From Oricola nitratireducens (GTDB lineage: Bacteria > Pseudomonadota > Alphaproteobacteria > Rhizobiales > Rhizobiaceae), in contig NZ_JACZCS010000009.1 in NCBI RefSeq assembly GCF_014904745.1, positions 1 to 64,000 of the forward strand: a DNA stretch of 64,000 nt. Reading direction: 5' to 3'. The position numbers and the translations under genes were made by a program. Numbering within the stretch: position 1 is the first letter of the stretch; every line of letters starts with the position of its first letter. The notes under the pieces are model-generated. The model was not told the DNA's origin and ran no database searches. It saw only the letters and a list, made by a program, of their open reading frames with translations. This document shows positions 62,691-64,000 of the stretch, piece by piece.

Positions 62691-63580
62691 GTCGCCAGTC
62701 CCACCATGAGGTCGAGATCGACCCGATCACGGGCCATGAGACGACCGGCCACGACTGGAACGGAATCCGCGAGCTCAACACTCCCTTTCCCCGGATGGTG
62801 ATCTGGGCTTTGTCACTGGCTTTCGCGTACTCTGTCGTCGCCTGGGTGCTGTTGCCCGCCTGGCCGCTGGGACGCGATTACACGCGTGGGCTGCTGGGGC
62901 TGGATCAAGGACGTATGGCGGTCGAGAACTACCGGCACCTTGAACAGGCAAGAGCCGATTGGGTGGTGCCCTTCGCGTCCGCCGACTTTGCCTCGCTGGC
63001 CACCAATCCGGGACTGATGGCGCGCGCAATGCCTGCCGCGGCGCGCCTCTTTGCCGACAATTGCGCCGCCTGCCATGGCGTCGAGGCGACTGGCGGGCCA
63101 GGCTTCCCCAGCCTCGCCGATGGCGCCTGGCTGTGGAGTGCCGACCCCGCGGCGATCGCCGAGACGCTCCGCTATGGCATCAACAGCCCCCATACCGACA
63201 CCCGTTTCAGCCAGATGCCCGCATTCGGTCGCGACGGACTGCTGACGCGCGAGCAAGTCGCGGCAGTGGCCGATTATGTGCTGGCCCTGTCGTCCGGCAA
63301 CGCCGATCCTGACAGCCATGGTGCGGCAATCTTCGCCGAGAATTGCTCTGCCTGCCACGGCGATGCCGGATCGGGCGGCCTTGGCATCGGCGCGCCCGTG
63401 CTGGCCGACGATCACTGGATCTATGGCGGAACCCGCGATGATATCCTCGCCACGCTCGGGGGAGGACGCCAAGGCGTGATGCCCGCTTGGGAGGGGCGGT
63501 TGAGCCCGGCCGAGATCAACATGCTGGCGATCTATGTCTCGCGTCTGAACGACGGCGGCAATGCGGGGGACGGGCGATGA
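62687..63580 (+). CDS. ccoP: cbb3-type oxidase subunit III, dihaem cytochrome c
   Basis: This is a 297-residue protein. Two haem c sites are visible: CAACH at 126-130 and CSACH at 220-224. The N-terminal anchor includes MVIWALSLAFAYSVVAWVLLP. It receives electrons from cytochrome c and passes them to CcoO/CcoN. Start and stop are coupled to neighbours by ATGA overlaps. Confidence 0.93.
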   Translation: MSRQSHHEVEIDPITGHETTGHDWNGIRELNTPFPRMVIWALSLAFAYSVVAWVLLPAWPLGRDYTRGLLGLDQGRMAVENYRHLEQARADWVVPFASADFASLATNPGLMARAMPAAARLFADNCAACHGVEATGGPGFPSLADGAWLWSADPAAIAETLRYGINSPHTDTRFSQMPAFGRDGLLTREQVAAVADYVLALSSGNADPDSHGAAIFAENCSACHGDAGSGGLGIGAPVLADDHWIYGGTRDDILATLGGGRQGVMPAWEGRLSPAEINMLAIYVSRLNDGGNAGDGR

Positions 63581-63738
63581 ATGCTGCGCATCAAAGACGC
63601 CTCGCGATCCTCGGCGCGGTCCTGCTCGCGGCGGTGTTCGTGGCGGCGAATGCACATTTGATTACGGTTGCCGTGCAGTCTCAAAGCCGCTGCATCGCGC
63701 CTGCGCCGGACAGACCGCCCGCAAAGAACGTCTGTTGA
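63577..63738 (+). CDS. Small single-pass membrane protein, 53 residues
   Basis: It opens MNAAHQRRLAILGAVLLAAVF with one hydrophobic helix (about 9-28), then a short tail with two cysteines (SRC..., ending VC). Its ATG overlaps ccoP's stop by 4 bp, so it belongs to the operon. It is too small to place in a family; a role in oxidase assembly or metal delivery is speculation. Confidence 0.65.
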   Translation: MNAAHQRRLAILGAVLLAAVFVAANAHLITVAVQSQSRCIAPAPDRPPAKNVC

Positions 63739-63748
63739 GGAGAACGCC

Positions 63749-64000
63749 ATGCTCGAACCGCTACCCGCCCTTCATTCGCCGCGCCGGCCCCCGGCTGTAT
63801 TCGCCCGCAATCTGCCGACTCACGCGGCCATTGGGTGGCTCGGTGAGGGGTGGCGCGATTTCCGGCAGACCCCGGGGCCGAGCCTGGCCTATGGGCTATT
63901 CGTATTTGTGCTTTCGTTCGCTGTGCTGGCCGGATTGCATGAGGCGGGTCTGCTTTATTTGGCACTGCCGGCGTTCGCCGGCTTTCTGATTGTCGGGCCA
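63749..64000 (+). CDS. DUF2189-like membrane protein, cut by the window edge
   Basis: 84 codons are visible, from ATG 63749 to the edge without a stop. WLGEGWRDFRQTPGPSLAYGLFVFVLSFAVLAGL and LPAFAGFLIVGP match the start of DUF2189 integral membrane proteins, which often accompany respiratory and nnr gene sets. GAGGAG precedes the ATG. The remainder lies outside the window. Confidence 0.75.
   Translation, partial: MLEPLPALHSPRRPPAVFARNLPTHAAIGWLGEGWRDFRQTPGPSLAYGLFVFVLSFAVLAGLHEAGLLYLALPAFAGFLIVGP

Noticed and set aside
1-64000. CRISPR arrays and rRNA or tRNA genes
   Set aside because: No regularly spaced direct repeats or conserved RNA gene sequences were noticed on either strand.

Overview
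The window is GC-rich DNA from an alphaproteobacterium. The evidence is B12-dependent metH behind a SahR-type operator, the dadA/alr pair, cbb3 oxidase with nnr genes, and the heterotetrameric sarcosine oxidase order soxBDAG. I cannot name the genus; Rhodobacterales or Hyphomicrobiales fits best. No rRNA, tRNA or CRISPR array was seen.

Layout. (1) 0-12.3 kb is mostly chromosomal: a TRIC-type channel, a dadA-alr pair for D-amino acid use, two tandem Rnk-like transcription factors, metH and an MFS carrier. Two copies of a small unit encoding a 48-residue protein sit at 0.4 and 10.6 kb. (2) 12.4-26.4 kb is an accessory stretch: a broken GNAT gene, three unrecognised proteins, a complete IS1182-type element, two DUF4238-type proteins, a type II restriction-modification set (Vsr, Eco29kI-like GIY-YIG endonuclease, C5 methyltransferase) and a second C5 methyltransferase. 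(3) 26.6-51.4 kb is a catabolic island for creatinine, creatine, N-methylhydantoin and sarcosine. It has a PotABCD-like ABC transporter, creatininase, creatinase, N-methylhydantoinase (two subunits), N-carbamoylsarcosine amidase, an NCS1 permease, sarcosine oxidase BDAG, glyA, sdaA and three regulators. (4) 51.5-53.4 kb holds a replication-associated protein and a small companion. (5) 53.8-64 kb is an NO and low-oxygen cluster: NsrR, truncated haemoglobin, hemerythrin, nnrS, a broken nnrU, and ccoNOQP with small membrane proteins.

How the genes work together. In the island, two routes meet at sarcosine: creatinine to creatine to sarcosine plus urea, and N-methylhydantoin to N-carbamoylsarcosine to sarcosine. 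Sarcosine oxidase then gives glycine and a folate-bound one-carbon unit, GlyA makes serine, and SdaA makes pyruvate. No creatinine deaminase is in view to link creatinine to N-methylhydantoin.

The most unusual signal is non-coding. A 20-bp palindrome family (GTAAC...GTTAC) occurs seven times. Two of its occurrences are pairs with an identical 61-bp period, embedded in a 53-bp direct repeat (one mismatch) that brackets the whole catabolic island.
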